Both the position numbers and the translations under genes were made by a program. Of a stretch of DNA of 64,000 nt, positions 47,171-59,096 are shown piece after piece. Source of the DNA: Gorsachius magnificus (taxonomy: Eukaryota > Chordata > Aves > Pelecaniformes > Ardeidae); contig CM067082.1 in the NCBI GenBank assembly GCA_034008185.1, positions 88,101,684-88,165,683 on the forward strand, in the 5' to 3' direction. How positions within the stretch are numbered: the stretch's first letter is position 1; the number at the start of each line of letters is the position of its first letter. The notes below the pieces were generated by a model that did no database searches, was not told the origin of the DNA, and saw only the letters and a list, made by a program, of their open reading frames with translations.

Positions 47171-49584
47171 TGGGGAGTGCTGAGAAAACACAGGAGACAA
47201 AAAACAGCTGTAGCAGCCTCTCCACATCTTTTTAACATCAGCAGGTCAAGCTTTACAGCCAGTTTGACACCTTGAGCTCAGCTGATCTCAAAACAGCCAG
47301 GAATGCTGGTGGCATAAAGTGGGGGATAACTACGCCAAAGGAGTTTGCAAACTGGTTTTGTTTGCGACGATACAAGCTAAGCTCAGGGTTTACAGCAGCG
47401 AATAATGCAAATGAAGCCTGCTGCATTCAAGCGGGAAGCAGATTTCTTCCACTTGCAGGAAGTGAGCGTCTTCAAGACTCAGAAAGAGAGTTCAGAAATG
47501 TCCAAGACACCCAAGTACTTTAGGTGAAACGTTACCGTAGGTAAGATGAAACGTTTTGTGAAAAGGGGCTTTTGCAAGGATTGCCCAGTGGTCTGGAGTT
47601 AAACAGCATGCATAGGCAGGAGGATGTGTTTCTCAATGCTCTTTTGTCCACTGGCTCAGTTGCCCCTTTATCAGCAACACCTTGTAACTCCCAATTAAAG
47701 CAAAGACACAGGTAAAAAAACTAGACTGGGACTAGGGCTTGGCTTTACATGAGGTACCCAACTCAACTTCATCTAAGCCAACTAGACATTATATCAGTCT
47801 TGCTTAGGCCATTTCCAGACCACAGTAAAAGCAGTAAAACACCAACAGGAGGATCTTTCCTAATGAGCAGCATCCACAGCTGATAAAGCTGCTTAGCACA
47901 ACATATCTTGGCCAGTGTGAGGGAAAAGAGTGCAGTTTTATGAGCACCATTTGTTTTCTTTCTGTATGTATCTTATGTTTTACTTGCGTTTGTTGCCATC
48001 TTCCAATAGATATTTGATAGTGCAGTAGGCCAATGTTAAAGGAGGAATTTCTATTTGTTGCCTGTATTTAAAATATCTATATGAAATGACATACATTAGT
48101 TGTTTCTACCAAATTACGCTGAAAAAACCCCAAACTCCACAACTCCTAGTTCTCATAGGGACTTGGAAGCTGTTTTCTGGCCAAATTTGATCTGACCATA
48201 TCCCTTTAACACCGAGCTGAGGCAATGACTTTGGTAAAAGCAGGGAGATTATGTGAGGCTGAGATATCTTCAGCACAGCGTGTATGGGACAGCAGTTTTC
48301 CAGGGTAACAGACAATAGCTTCATTTTGAAAAAAAAAGAAAAAAATTACAAAGGAGAAAAGCTGTGGAAACAAATTAATTTGGAATATGTAAAGAGGATT
48401 ATGAAAGAAAGCACAAACTTTCCTCCTCTGCCAAAAGCAGCGATTTACTGTGTGTACATCTTTGCCTTGTTACAGTTTATTATGGAGCTGGGTAGCTAAA
48501 AGAGAAAGAATTCAAATAAGGAGAGGCTAAAAAAAGGCTGGCTCCTACTGTGAGCACAGGGGTGAGGGGAACACAGAATAATACATGAAAAAAGCAGCTC
48601 ATTGCAACAAAGTGACTTGTTAAGCCTTCAAAGTCTGTCACCAGTGCTCCTCCAAGCAGTGTAACTGATTGCATAGCACATGGTAGGGGTTCAATGGTAT
48701 ATATTTTCTGACCTCCCTTCTCTAAAAAGAAACACTATACAGCCAAAACACAACAACCTTCCACATGCACCTACATGCTGTGAACACCAAAAAGCAAATC
48801 AAGTTGCCAAGCGTGGTACATGGCAGTATAACAAGGGGTCACGGAATGAAAGCAAGAAAGAGAACATTTTAGGCTGAACATCAGGGGGAAAGAAAAAAAC
48901 ACACACCACTTTTGTTCAGCTGTGAAAACGCTACATGCCCACGTTAAAAATTAGCTAGACAAAGCACTAAAAATTACTTTGTATACTACAACTCCGCTCT
49001 GGCAGAGAGATGGAGCAGAACAAATTTGCCTCTGCAAACCCTAACTTCTTATGATCCTTCATAAAAAACCACCAGTCTACAACAGTTCCTAGATTTAACA
49101 AAGGCTTGTGCTTAGAAGAGAAAATGAAACTGGGAAAGCAGAACATCTCCTGCAAGCCTATTTCCACTCAGAGCAGCACAGCATGGGAGGTGCAGTCATT
49201 CAAGCGCATTACATTCCAACTTAAGTCGAGAGAATCATTTACAGTGAATAAACAGGAGTGATAACTTTTTAGTATTTTTATCATCATGACTTTCTTCACA
49301 CATCGCAGTTTGGGGGGGGTGGGAGGGTGGGGGGGGAAATAAGCAGCCCATTTTCTTTGAGAAAAAAATGGGTCACTTTGCCTGTCTGCTAAATCTTTTC
49401 TCATTCCCCCACCTGTACGTTAACCCAGACACCAGAGGACCTGAAGTCTCAGGGATCATTACATTCCTACATGTTTCATAAAAATGCAACAGCTGTGCAG
49501 GAGGGAAAGGCTCAGATTAATATTTCCATTGAGTCCAAATTCAGCCATATTCCACTCTTTCCGACAGCAACTGGCAAACCAGTA
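47171..49584. other. Non-coding DNA, no gene seen
   Basis: No supported gene. An A-rich run lies near 48329-48346 and a G-quadruplex-type run at 49312-49336. Open frames up to 83 codons are unrecognised. Confidence 0.62.
49312..49336 (+). repeat. G-quadruplex-type G run
   Basis: G8-T-G3-A-G3-T-G8 on the plus strand, giving at least four G-tracts of three or more with one-base loops. This is a textbook intramolecular G-quadruplex pattern. No promoter or gene is recognisable beside it. Confidence 0.8.
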
Positions 49585-49589
49585 AGCTG

Positions 49590-49640
49590 ATGTATCCCGG
49601 CCAGTAGGTCAGTGGTTATGTAGCTCTGGGCTAGCGCCCG
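49590..49640 (+). repeat. Possible tRNA-derived SINE/MIR 5' fragment
   Basis: CAGTAGGTCAGTGGTTATGTAGCTCTGGGCT resembles a Pol III A-box region as in tRNA genes and the MIR head. No clear B box (GGTTCGANNCC) follows at the expected spacing, so it is not a functional tRNA. Confidence 0.28.
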
Positions 49641-49670
49641 TGCCTCGTACACACTGGGACTGATCTGGGA

Positions 49671-52189
49671 TGGTGCAAGAGGGACTTTGGAAAGAAAAAG
49701 AGCTGCTCACATCCACAAATCCCAGAATACATAGTGCAAATATATATATACACGCTCTTCATATTGCCAATGTTTACTCCATGGATGCTCACTGTAATAA
49801 TCAGGGAATGAATTCTTGAATCCTGTTGATTGCAATTTGTCACAAATGTGACAAGTGAATGCCATTGGTATGCAATTGGAGCCACATATTACATTAGGAA
49901 AAAGGGTCTGAATATCTATAACAGAGGTCATAAATAAAATGAACTAGAACATGCAAGATGAAATACCTTTCCCTGTTTGTGGTATAGGCATGTGATTTCC
50001 ATTAATAAAAGGACCACTGTAAAATTTACTGCAGAGGAGCTGGTTTTCCCTTGGTAGCCTCTTCATCATAGATCTTCAGTATTTGTTTGCATTTTGTTTT
50101 ATGTTTTCACAAAAAAATATAAAATATAAAATATTTGAGTGGCTTCGACTGTGCAGAATTGGTTCCTTTAGCTCTATATATGCAATGACCAGGAGGATGG
50201 GCTCCATCTTACGAAAATATTGAAGTACATAGACTTGAAATTCAACTTTTCAGAATTATCCAGGACAACAAAACTCAGCCTGCCCAATTCTCACACACAC
50301 ACAGATGCAAATACCTGCAAGGAAGTTTTACTCTTAATCCGAGCAGATATTCTGCTCATCTGTTTTTTGTCAGTAGTACATGCATGTAACTACCCTACCA
50401 AATAAAGCTTCTAGCTGGTGCTCTTTGCAAGTGTTTAAATAATGCAAGACGTGAAAGCAATATGGATTATACACTAGTAACTGCTGTTTGGAAATGATAA
50501 AAAAAAAAAGCATACTGCTAGCACCATTCCCCTGAAATCTTAGGCCCAAACCCAGGAAAACACTAGAGAAAAAGTTGTGCTTCAAGTACCTATGTGCCTA
50601 TGTTAAATTTAAGAATTGGTTTAAGTACCTTCCCTAGATCAAGGCCTGGAGCAAGTGAAATATGATTTTCTGTTTAAAATATTAAAAAGATACAGGCTGC
50701 CCAAGTGTTTTACATTTCTTTTTCCTTCTCGACTTCTAATTCATTTCTGACATACTGTTTCCCTTCAGTCTCTTGTCTGTATCATAAATCTATCTGTAAT
50801 AATTTGGCACAAGTCGCACACTTTGCATGGAAATGGATCTTGCACCCTTCCAGTCACAGGCTGTGAAGGACAATGTCCATAATAAGTAATGTACAAAGTA
50901 CAGTTTCAGTAACAAAAATCTCTCATTCAGGCATTTGTGACTTTACATCCCATTGTGTATCCCGACGTATCGCATAAACAGCTGGAATTAATTCTGCTAC
51001 TGTTTACTCCAGAGTAAATCAGCAGCCTCCACAGAACTTAGGCAGCTTAATATCAGTAGTAGATGAGATCAAAATTGAGCCATGTTATGTGAACCTTGCC
51101 TTGTAGAAACATCAGTTGTATTTTCCATCTTGCGGTCCCTGTTATTAACAGGTCTGGGGTGCCACAAACTGTAGTCACACTTGGGAAGAAAGCATTGGAA
51201 ATTTATTTTCAGAAAAAATACCTTCCAGTTTAACTTGCTTCTTCTTTCAAAGCTTGCACAGAAGTAGGTATCTGGCCTCTGTGCAAACCTGATCCAAAAT
51301 CAGCTGGGGAAAGCAGGAAGATGCTAAGGAGGCACTGGATGGGGCAATAACCCAGCAGCTGACAGGCAGTGTCACAGCACTGCCCTGGTTCTGCCCGACT
51401 GCACGCTACACCTCTCGTCAGGCACCCTGACACACAAGGATAAACATCTCCATTAAATTATTCAGGACTCACAGCTCGGGAAGATGGGACAGACATCTTT
51501 AAAGACTCCTCAGGTGCAGAAAATGTTTAAAGTTACACCCGGGATGGAGTTAGCCCCTTCTTTTCTGTAACAGAGACGAAAAGAAACAGAAACGGGAACA
51601 GTAGCTCACTGTATCCGTTCTCCAGCTGTTGATCTTAAGACCCTTGGGGTATACACAGCACGTTCACTGCGTGCTGCTGTACAGGGGCCTTCATATTTTG
51701 TGAAGTAGGATATCAAGCTTTGACAAGTCAGAAGGCGCTGAAGAGCAGGTATCTTGACCTGTCAAAAATCGGTTTTACATGTCTAAGATCACAATCCTTT
51801 CTTCGCATCATTAGGAATTTCTGGAGAACATTAAAGCCCAGATTTCTGACAATGCCTTCCTTTTCCTAACTCATTTATTATGTTTTTAATAACACCTTTT
51901 TTTTGTTTACAGCTCTGCTTGTCAAATTTGCACAACAGTGCAAATACAAAAAAGCAGCCAGAGATGTAAACCCTGACTAATTGATAGCATGAGCAGGTTT
52001 CTCATAAGCGTCCGTTATACCCAGCGTTACTGCTGAAGCCACTGCACTGGCCACAGACCCTGCGGTTTAGCACCAGTGACCTTAATAGCAGGCAGATGAA
52101 TAGCAAAACTGACATGTCAAGCATAAAGCTAGAGTAATTTGCACTCTTATGACCAGATCCTGAGCTGGCACACAGTGACCATAGCTTCC
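49671..52189. other. Non-coding DNA, no gene seen
   Basis: No supported gene. It contains a short (AT)n run near 49740-49750, an (AAAATAT)3 run near 50114-50134 and a (CA)n run near 50293-50302. Otherwise ordinary. Confidence 0.62.
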
Positions 52190-52460
52190 CATGATAAATG
52201 GCACGAGGTCAATTTTTTTTTTTTCCTAGCTCAGTCAAATAATTTTAATCTGAGCACTGCCACAAAATCAGAGAGAGTATTCGGCATTTGTTAAACCGCT
52301 GAATTAAAACTTCTGCGTCATAATTTTCTTTCATCCTGATACCCATGTTTAAATACACATTTCATATTACTAGAGCTGCGAGTAATTCAATTATTTCAGA
52401 TCACAGCCATTTGGAGAAGCTTTTCCCCACCCCATTATTGATTCAGAATGACTTGAACAT
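52190..52460. promoter_or_regulatory. Candidate conserved non-coding element
   Basis: AT-rich complex sequence with GTCAAATAATTTTAATC near 52233, GAGTAATTCAATTATTTCAG near 52379 and CCATTATTGATTCAG near 52432. No open frame. TAAT-type density and lack of repeats suggest an enhancer; conservation must be checked. Confidence 0.36.
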
Positions 52461-53309
52461 CTCCTGAAACTTCCCTGTGGAGTACACATGCAGGGTTCAA
52501 ATAAACCCATATATTCAAAGCCTGGTGTACTCACATAAAATAATACATCCTTTCCTGAGTGAAGAGATTGTGAAAATCAATTCCTTTTCCTCATGGACTT
52601 TCTGGAAAGGAAATTGGGATATTCATACCTCATGGTATCCTTGTCTTCCCTACAGAAGAGAGGCTGTGCTATGGAGAGCAAGGTAAAGTCTAGTTGACAT
52701 AGAAGCCAGCTAAATCAGTAAAAGCACATCAACAAGATGGGCATTTGCCTCACTTAAAAGCACACGCTGCCTTGTCTTCACCTTGAGGTAGGCATTGTGT
52801 CAGCAAACGCTGAATTAAGAACACGCAACAGGAAAGAGGAGTTCTCCATTTACCTAAAAATTCCCCCCATCACTGTGAGCTGCTTCATACTTCCCTGTCT
52901 TTCCATATATGTCCCAGCTTGTCTTTCAGCATCTCTTTGTAGTTCCTTGCCAGACCACTGGATTTCTGTCCCACTGCAGGTCTCCAGCATGCTGCCCTGC
53001 TCACTTCCTCCTCTTTTACAGTGCTACAGGTGATCTCATGCATCCAAAGGGATTCGGTTATCACATGGCCAACGACTCTCAAAGTCACCTCTCTAAGTAA
53101 CCTGTCACTCAGCTGCCATTTAACAGCACTTGCTAACTATATTAACGATGCCCCGTATGTAATACATGCAAACAAAAAGTTTGCCACAAAGTAAGATATG
53201 TAGGGCAGCGAAACCTCCCTTTTATTCTACAGAGAATGACATTAAAAGGTTGTAATTTCTTTGAATTAAATTTACAGAGACTACAAAACCCACAAGTCAG
53301 AAAACCAGT
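52461..53309. other. Non-coding DNA, no gene seen
   Basis: No supported gene; short unrecognised open frames on both strands. Confidence 0.6.
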
Positions 53310-53720
53310 AAGGACAGAGAGACAGCTGAGATGTGGAGAGACTGAACCTACAAGCAGAAAAATTGCATGACAAAATTCAACTCGGAAAAAATATAATACA
53401 GTTTTGGGTTTTTTTTAATGAAAAGAAAAAACTCTAAGCCACACAAACCTAGAAAGCAGCAATGGGTAGGAGAGACTGAGGGTCAGTAGCAGATAATAAA
53501 TTAGACACGAGTCCACAATGCAGTCTGACAGCAAAAAAGGTCACCACAATTTTAGGCTGCATATGCAGAGACAGCAAGTAACAGGGAAGTAATGGGTTTT
53601 ATCTATATTGATCGGGTGCAGTCTACTATGGAAAAAACATGCTCAATTCTGCACTTTGTGTAAACAAAAACTAATGGCAGTTTGGAGGGCGTTCATACAA
53701 AACAGCTGCAGAATAGCTTG
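53310..53720 (+). mobile_element. CR1 LINE fragment (end of ORF2)
   Basis: A decayed CR1 in sense orientation. The order of phrases follows the C-terminal part of CR1 ORF2: GCATGACAAAATTCAACTCGG (about 53364-53384, the LMKFN(K/A)-type segment), GATAATAAATTAGACACGAGTCCACAATG (about 53493-53521), GCAAAAAAGGTCACCACAATTTTAGGCTGCAT (about 53531-53562, the KKA.....LGCI segment) and CTCAATTCTGCACTTTGTG (about 53642-53660, the QFW..-type segment). Frames are broken throughout and there is no intact 3' end. It is old, similar in age to the copy near 7.3 kb. Its outer limits are uncertain. Confidence 0.75.
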
Positions 53721-55019
53721 GAAGGCTAGCAGAACTAACCAGGGAAGATGAAAAGCTGACAAAAAGCAAAAAAAAAACCAAACCCAGACATTCCCTTGCA
53801 AAGCAGTTAGCACAATTTAAGAAGCAGAGACAAAATAATTGACTGTTGAGGGTAAGCTAGGCAAACCTGCTCATTTTGCACCAAAAGCAGTCAGGACTTA
53901 CTTTGAGAATTACCAAGTCTGACTTGGAAGGGTGTTAACATTGACGAGGCAATTATTTCCAGAACTGCTGTCGTGTATTAAGTGTCCAGCTGCGCCCCGG
54001 GAATTGTTTCTGGCGAACACAATAGCTAAGAAAAGCACAATGACGTGGAAGTCTCTGAAGCATCTGCTCTTCAAAGAGGAAGAAAACTTATTTAGCGTGG
54101 CAAAAGGGGACTTCAGTAGATCTTGTGGAAGAAAAGTTAAGAGGTAGACCTGGGCTAAATCGTTGGGCAACACTTCTCAAGGCTGAGATCAATCAGTTAG
54201 GATGACCATGTATCGCCCTACTGCCAAAATGCTACCTGACACAGTAGGGTTTAAAGGCTTGAAGCTACATGAGAAGGCATAATACTGAGTCAAGGTGGAC
54301 AACCAAGGCCAGCGTATTTTGAATGAGTGCCTCAAGATGACTGGTGTAAGCTGCTCCTCGTAACATGGTTAGAGGTAGGAGAATCCTAACATTAAAACCC
54401 AAAGAAAAGAGAAAACTCCTGGCAGTATAAAGTGGCTTCCAGCACTGATTCTGCTTCCCAGGTTTGATCAGGTCATGCTCTCTGCTGACCAGAAAGTGGT
54501 AAAAGTCATTAGAGCACCCAGGCCAAGCTAACAAGTTCTTACGGGAATCAAAGCAGAGCTTGGCCTTCTCAGGGCTCCTGGCTGGGCTCAGGGTATGGGC
54601 TGAGCCTGCTCCTGTCTGTAAATCCAGCTCCTGATTAAGCTGTAAGGAAGTCAGCGAGGGTCCACACGACAAAGTTTCTGCATGAAGAGGGAAGGCAGGA
54701 CAGAAAAAAACACCACCAACAACACAGCAAGAAAGCACCAGCATCTCAGTGTCATTCGCAAGCAAACCCATTCGCTATCTTGCACTACATCAAGACGGAA
54801 GCAAAAGGACTGCCTTCTCCCAATATCCTATGCCATTTACAATTCATTTAGGCCGTCAGTATATTTCAGTCCTTTTAAATACAAGATGGAAATGCTTAGT
54901 ATTAAATTGGCAAGAGTTTAAAAAAAGGGGGCGGGGGGAGGCAGCACAACAAAAGAAATCCCAATGCATCTTTTCAGTGAGGTGTATTGCCTTGCTAATT
55001 TTTCTGTGGAAAATAAAAA
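53721..55019. other. Non-coding DNA, no gene seen
   Basis: No supported gene. More of the CR1 may extend beyond 53720 but is not alignable by eye. A 168-codon minus-strand frame (54265-54771) has no recognisable domain. A G-rich run lies near 54926-54941. Confidence 0.58.
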
Positions 55020-55130
55020 GCTGTTCTGGACAGTTGGTTAAAAGAAGCTGTTAATTTAAAATAACCTGTTTGTTAATTGCTTTTGACCTTGGTCAGTTGG
55101 TTTCTGCACTCTGAACCCTAAAGGTAGCTT
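55020..55130. promoter_or_regulatory. Candidate regulatory block with nuclear-receptor-type palindrome
   Basis: Contains GTTAATTTAAAATAACC and GTTAATTGC words. TGACCTTGGTCA at 55084-55095 is two AGGTCA-like half-sites in everted arrangement without a spacer. The left half also reads as an extended CCAAGGTCA monomer site on the minus strand. A single site is weak evidence. Confidence 0.3.
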
Positions 55131-58029
55131 GAAGTGAATGCATCTAGGGAGCAAGGAGTAATTAATGCAAGCAGGCAGCCATGGCTGGAAGACAGAGGTT
55201 ACAGTGAAGGGAGGAAAGGTCTGAACCAGTATGTGTGCTCCTAGGAATTGCCCTGATGTTCTTTCCCCCCTCCTCTCCTTTTCCCTTCTGCTGCTGAGCT
55301 GCAGCTACAGCTGGAGCCCTCTGCCAAAGCAGGGGTGTCCCACCGCCCCCAGGCACACTGCTGTCATCAGTAAAAAAAGATTTTGCAGGCAGCGGCTGCA
55401 GCAATGGCAGAAGCAGCAAAGCAAGTGACCACCCCGCATGCGGCCATGCTGACTGCCCTCCCTCCCCACCTCCCACCACCTCCACTACAACCCCACATCC
55501 ATCTCCTCGGTGGGAGCCACAGTGGTCACCTCACCTGGTCCTACGGCACTAGCCAACCCTTCCAGAAAGCTTCCCTGGCCAAAAGACACACAAGGCTCCT
55601 GCCAGCTTGCAGGCAGTGGGAGAAATGCCTCCCTGACCCCCAAAAACACAACCTACACAGAAGTATAGCCTCCACCAGGTCCCACATTGGCAGAAATGTG
55701 ACTTTCTGCTTCCGTTTCCTCAGCTTGCTGGTCCCCAGTTGCCAGAGGAAGGCTGCCCCATAGCCACCTTCAGGGAACACGGCAGCAGGAAGAGTGGAAA
55801 GAAAAAAAAACTCGGAAATTAGACGCTCATTTTACAAGCTGCCTCGGCTTGGTTTGCTGCACACTCAAAATAGAAGAACCACTGACCTGTGAGTTATTTA
55901 AACATGAGCGTAACATTTAGAGGCACAAGGCAGGGCGCACAGATTTTATCAGATTGATGCATGCCTGACCCCTCCGAGTCCTTGGGTGACCTGGGCACGC
56001 ATTGCCACATGCCGCTGCGGCCAGCGGCTCCCCTCCACTCTCCCCACTGCCTCTCCAGGTGCCAAGCGAGGATTTGGCACAGGTTCACGCTGTCTGACAG
56101 AAAAGCATCACCCAGAAGAGCAAGCAGGGCTAACAGGAACCAGGGTCATTTCCTTACAAGAAACACGGCATCATCCTCCATAAATTTTGTTCTTGCAGCA
56201 GCCTGGGGTATTTTCCTGCAACAGTGAAGCAGTTACACAATGTTTAGGGGGAACTGGGAGCCGCATCTTTGAAACAGCCCTTCCAGCAAGCTGTGTATGC
56301 TGGGACCCGCTGTGCTTCCAACTTGCAAGGGGCAGTAAAGAAAGCTATGTTCAGGGAGGAGGTTGGCAACAGTCTCCCCCTTTCTCAACTCCATCTCTTT
56401 AATGGTTACCAACCAATTCTAGTAGTTATGGTTATGTTCCAACTTTTAATCCTCATTAAAATAGGGGATATATACCCAGCATGCCTGGATTTCATGATTT
56501 ATATCACAGCAACCTATGCCAAAAACAACATTTAGCATTTAGAAAGAAAAAAAGAAAAGCCTTTATAAAAGCTGGTCTCAAGCTTCTACCATAACCCAAG
56601 TATAAAATCATCCCAATAGACAGAGATAGGATGCTTAACGTGCTTAAGGAAATCTATGTGCCTCTACTGCTCTCAAAATAGGATTTAAGCATGATTTAAT
56701 TTGGGGCTTAAGTTGCCCAAATGAGTCCGTGTACAACACTGAGCTTTACAGCACATGCGTAACTTATTCTTTTGAACATTGCCACAAATTTAGCAGCTAC
56801 ATAGGTCCTTAGTTGTACCTGGGACCATCAAGCCAGACACAATTTTGATGGCAGATTAAATAGGAACTGATTGGGCAGCAGCACACAGACACTTCACTAA
56901 AGACGTGCCGTATCAGAGCTATGGTTTTAAATACAATCATAATTTCCAACCACATTCCTAGATAGAATAACTTGAAGGCTGAAAAGGCAAGCATCCAAAG
57001 TACAGGGGAGATCATGAAGATAGTTTGGTCGCAGCTCTGTCCCAGTAGGCCGGTACTCTGAAAATGTGATGTCTTCATGACATTAGTTTGTCAGCTGTAG
57101 CAATACAGCCCACAACACTGACAGAGAGATATTATAATGTATGTATATAAACATATATATATATATATTCTTCAATCAGCATCATACCCAGTTCCTCAGC
57201 AGCAGGAGTACAAACTTTTTGCCTTTTTTTTTCCCCCTTCCCTAAACACAGCATAGCTCCAGGTTATCATTCCTCCAGGGACAGCATGTTCCCATTCTCC
57301 CTGCACTGCTAAATCCAGTAGTGCCTTAAGAGGCTTTGTCGGAATAATTTTCATCGCCATTATTGATAGATGTATTGATACAGGAGGTGGCCTGCTCAGG
57401 TTGTAATGACTCTTTGAACTCATGAGTTATTTATGAACAGCTGCTAATCTGCATCACACTGATACTCCTGGTTAGGTGATGCACACCATCATGTAAACCT
57501 CTGTATTATCTCGTAAAGAGAACAGACTGCCCCCATCCAAAAGGAGCCCCATATACACATTGCCTACAGTGAAATGCCAACTGTACCACAACACAGCCTG
57601 ATCGCAAGCCAGCACTTCATGTTTGCCCTTTCACTGCTAAGATCCAAGATCACCCTTTGCAAGGCATTCTCCAGGCATTTTTTGATCACACCACCAAAAA
57701 CTGGACCAGGTGTGGGGGAGATGTATTTTTTCCAATGCTGAAAATATTTTCCTAGAGAAAAATATTTTTGGAAAACTTATGCATAAGCCTAAAAAGAACT
57801 TCCCATATCTTCGAATCCACATTGTCAGGGAGTAGCAGTCTCACCTAGTCCTTTTTGTTAGCTTCCAGGCTGAAAAGAGCAAACATGGACTTCCATTTTA
57901 GAGAGGAGTTAAGCACCAGTCGCTGCCCCCATTTCTATGACAACTGCAAATGCTCAACACATCTTCGGATTTGGTTGCTGGTGTTTCTGTCTCTTGAGCT
58001 AACGCCAAGCTAACTCTAGCAGCAAAATT
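55131..58029. other. Non-coding DNA, partly GC-richer, no gene seen
   Basis: No supported gene. About 55220-55800 and 55930-56400 are GC-richer, with overlapping open frames (up to 126 codons) on both strands that I cannot identify. An (AT)8-type run lies near 57152-57168. Confidence 0.58.
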
Positions 58030-58530
58030 ATCACGTAAAGGCATGTGGCCCATTAAAAATACAAGTCACGTAGAGTTGCAGGGTGATGTCACATCAGCTG
58101 CCCCCGATAATAACTATCAAAAGTTAGCACAAACCTCCAAATCACAAACGCCCTGGCTCTGATCCCATTTTAATGAATCTGCTTTTACGATTAAACCATC
58201 ACTATAATTGGCACTGGAAAAGCGTTGGCAGTCTGCTGTGGTCGCCTTCCCAGCAAAGCATGTTTGTGATGCTCATCTCCGAATGATGCATAGTGTCTGC
58301 CTGCCTCCTATTAAAAAAAAAAAATGGTATGAACAGCGGCTGGCAGGCAGACTGGTCAGCAGTGATTCATTCCCCGGCAGCCATGATGAGCAGCATGGGC
58401 TAAATTCAGCCTTGGTGGAGGTGGGTATTTCTCCATTTCCCTTCGTGGCATCACATCTACATTACATCAGGTATGAAGTTTGGCCTTATATGTTTAATTC
58501 AGTATAGTAACTGCCTTTTACTTACTGCCG
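58030..58530. promoter_or_regulatory. Candidate conserved non-coding element
   Basis: Complex sequence with retained CpGs (ATCACGTAAAGG, AAGTCACGTAGAG), a GGTGATGTCACATCAGCTG word near 58082, GATTAAACC near 58190 and AATGATGCAT near 58282. The 99-codon frame across it (58208-58507) shows no domain. The mix of E-box, CRE-like and homeodomain-like words in non-repetitive DNA suggests regulation. Confidence 0.36.
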
Positions 58531-58899
58531 GCTTTTTGCAAACATTACGCTCTAGTTTGGGGAACAGCTTGTTAGTGCAGCTGGAATTGCACTGCACTCC
58601 GTAGGAAGATAGGGGGGAGCAGGCAGGGAAGGGGAAGAGACAGAGGGAGCAATGCGTCTTGTGTACTTAAATAGCTGGGTTGTCGGGGAAAAAAAAAAAT
58701 CTACACAAAACACAGGCAGCAGCAAAACCACACTGATGCCTAGGAGCTGGGGAGAGGAATTTACACACTTTACATTTTCTAATTTCCCTCTGGATAAGAG
58801 TCACATAGTTTATCTACCCTTTTAGGCTCTGGAAAAGGGGGGGCATGAGTTTTTGAAGGCACTACCAAGCATGTGATTGCACTACAAAAATCTGTCTTT

Positions 58900-58917
58900 C
58901 CCCCCTCCCCCCCCCCC
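58900..58917. repeat. C6-T-C11 run
   Basis: Near-pure C run of 18 bases with one T. Slippage-prone, so its exact length is uncertain. Confidence 0.88.
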
Positions 58918-59051
58918 AAGCACAAATGGTAGATAAAATTTAAAAAATTAAGCTGGCACTGAGTATTGTGGCACACGGGGTGCTAAACATTTGGGAATTT
59001 GGTGAATTTCTCAAATAGATTGGAAGTTAGCATGAGGCAAATGAAAATAAC

Positions 59052-59058
<7 letters not shown>

Positions 59059-59095
<37 letters not shown>
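59059..59095 (+). repeat. (AC)n microsatellite
   Basis: Thirty-seven bases of perfect AC repeat (about 18.5 units). It is the longest dinucleotide repeat in the window, likely polymorphic and capable of Z-DNA. Confidence 0.98.

Positions 59096-59096
<1 letters not shown>

Noticed and set aside
46852..47235. 127-codon frame with a hydrophobic N-terminal segment resembling a membrane protein
   Set aside because: It overlaps the MIR-like relic and has no recognisable family. The hydrophobicity comes from T-rich codons.
49590..49680. tRNA gene
   Set aside because: The A-box-like word is present, but no B box and no cloverleaf pairing is visible.
54265..54771. 168-codon minus-strand open frame
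   Set aside because: No domain, no start context or splice sites. A frame of this length is expected occasionally by chance in 64 kb over six frames.
56600..56760. Old amniote repeat with TTAAG/CTTAA words resembling turtle GGACTTAGGCACCTAA elements
   Set aside because: The resemblance rests on short low-complexity words and gives no consistent order.
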